NCBI GenBank assembly: GCA_018241865.1
Contig: JAFECY010000148.1
Coordinates: 1 to 16,088 of the forward strand
Reading direction: 5' to 3'
Origin: Pseudomonadota bacterium
GTDB taxonomy: Bacteria > Pseudomonadota > Gammaproteobacteria > Burkholderiales > Burkholderiaceae_D
Length of the DNA stretch: 16,088 bases
In this document: positions 15,471-16,088 of the stretch, piece after piece
How positions within the stretch are numbered: the first letter of the stretch is position 1
How the letters are laid out: every line of letters starts with the position of its first letter
Position numbers and translations under genes: made by a program
The notes under the pieces: model-generated
The model's input: the letters and a program-made list of their open reading frames with translations, nothing else
Told to the model about the DNA's origin: nothing
The model's database searches: none

Positions 15471-16088
15471 ATGACAATGGCACGTTCCCAAGTATCCCCC
15501 TCCTCCGACCCTCCCGAAAAAAATAGCGCTCCCGCCGTATCGCGTGCCGCGCGCGTGCTGGATGCCATTGCGGAACATTCGACTCCGCTATCGTTAGCCG
15601 AGTTGGCGCGCATGCTCGCGTTGCCCAAAAGCTCACTGCACGGCCTGTGCGCGACGCTGGTCAATCTGCGGCTGGTGACACGGCTGGAAAACGGTCAAAT
15701 GACACTAGGCCCGCATGTGATGACTTGGGCCAATGCATTTTTGGCGCGCAGCGATATCACCCAAGAGTTTTATGCCGCTTGGGATGAGAGCAAGGAATTG
15801 CCGGAAGAAACCATCACGCTGTCCGTGCTAGACGGCCCTAGCGTGGTGTATATCGCTTGTCGCAACGGTGCGCGACCGCTCGGCGTCACCTTCCGCATCG
15901 GCATGCGGCTGCCGGTGCCCTACACCGCCACCGGCAAGGCCATGGCCAGCACTTTCTCCGATCACGACATCAAGGCACGCCTACAAGGTGCTTGGCCGCG
16001 CCCGCTGACAAGCAACGGTCCGGCCAATTTAACGGATTTTCTCGGGCAACTGGATGCAGTGCGCGCGCGCGGTTATTCGATCGACGCC
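15471..16088 (+). CDS. IclR-family transcriptional regulator (3' end outside window)
   Basis: The frame is open from ATG 15471 to the window end (206 codons; the family is usually 250-280 residues, so about three quarters is present). A disordered Ser/Pro-rich tail (1-20) precedes the winged helix-turn-helix (about 22-82) with PLSLAELARMLALPKSSLHGLCATL. This is followed by the start of the IclR effector domain, with SVLDGPSVVYIACRNG and the typical PVPYTATGKAMAS. ATG 15477 is an in-frame alternative; neither start has a strong ribosome site. It is divergent from the gabD operon across a 146-bp region with a perfect palindrome. By analogy it is the local repressor or activator, responding to the operon's substrate or product. 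Confidence 0.93.
   Translation, partial: MTMARSQVSPSSDPPEKNSAPAVSRAARVLDAIAEHSTPLSLAELARMLALPKSSLHGLCATLVNLRLVTRLENGQMTLGPHVMTWANAFLARSDITQEFYAAWDESKELPEETITLSVLDGPSVVYIACRNGARPLGVTFRIGMRLPVPYTATGKAMASTFSDHDIKARLQGAWPRPLTSNGPANLTDFLGQLDAVRARGYSIDA

Noticed and set aside
1..16088. CRISPR array, transposase gene or rRNA
   Set aside because: No regularly spaced direct repeats, no transposase motifs and no rRNA sequence are seen in the window.

Overview
The window looks like chromosomal DNA from a betaproteobacterium, most likely of the order Burkholderiales and family Oxalobacteraceae (Herminiimonas / Herbaspirillum / Janthinobacterium type). This rests on the protein style, the GC-rich codon use, the zinc-free L31, the type of the glycosyltransferase, and G/C-rich palindromic intergenic repeats. 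The genus is an inference.

Left part (1-5320, plus strand): a G/C-rich palindromic repeat, then the ribosomal protein L31 type B gene with a clean intrinsic terminator. A tight three-gene run follows: an ArnT-like family 39 membrane glycosyltransferase, a MATE efflux protein and a PfkB-family sugar kinase that resembles sulfofructose kinase YihV. Gaps between these genes are 8 and 11 bp. A small gene of unknown function comes next.

Middle part (5339-8518): an intact tRNA-Leu(CAA) with its own promoter and terminator. Against its 3' side lies a minus-strand fragment of a very large phage 'polyvalent' protein that contains a PBECR-like nuclease domain. A repeat cluster like integrase arm sites lies at the tRNA-proximal end, and the other end abuts the stop codon of a CheY/PilH-like response regulator. 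This is best read as the remnant of a prophage or island that used the tRNA gene as its target. Upstream of the regulator is an AT-richer 113-codon gene of unknown function that overlaps or abuts it, followed by about 320 bp without a recognisable gene.

Right part (8519-16088): a soluble GAF-GAF-GGDEF diguanylate cyclase on the plus strand faces a four-gene minus-strand cluster. In transcription order this holds an NAD(P)-dependent semialdehyde dehydrogenase (GabD type), an iron-dependent alcohol dehydrogenase, a periplasmic branched-chain-type ABC substrate-binding protein and a MetX-like alpha/beta hydrolase. A divergent IclR-family regulator runs off the right end. A perfect 22-bp palindrome lies in the divergent promoter region. 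The simplest model is an IclR-controlled catabolic operon: import, possible ester or lactone cleavage, alcohol to aldehyde, then aldehyde to acid. 4-Hydroxybutyrate to succinate semialdehyde to succinate is one candidate route, but the substrate cannot be settled from sequence. A second copy of the G/C-rich repeat splits the operon between the two dehydrogenase genes.
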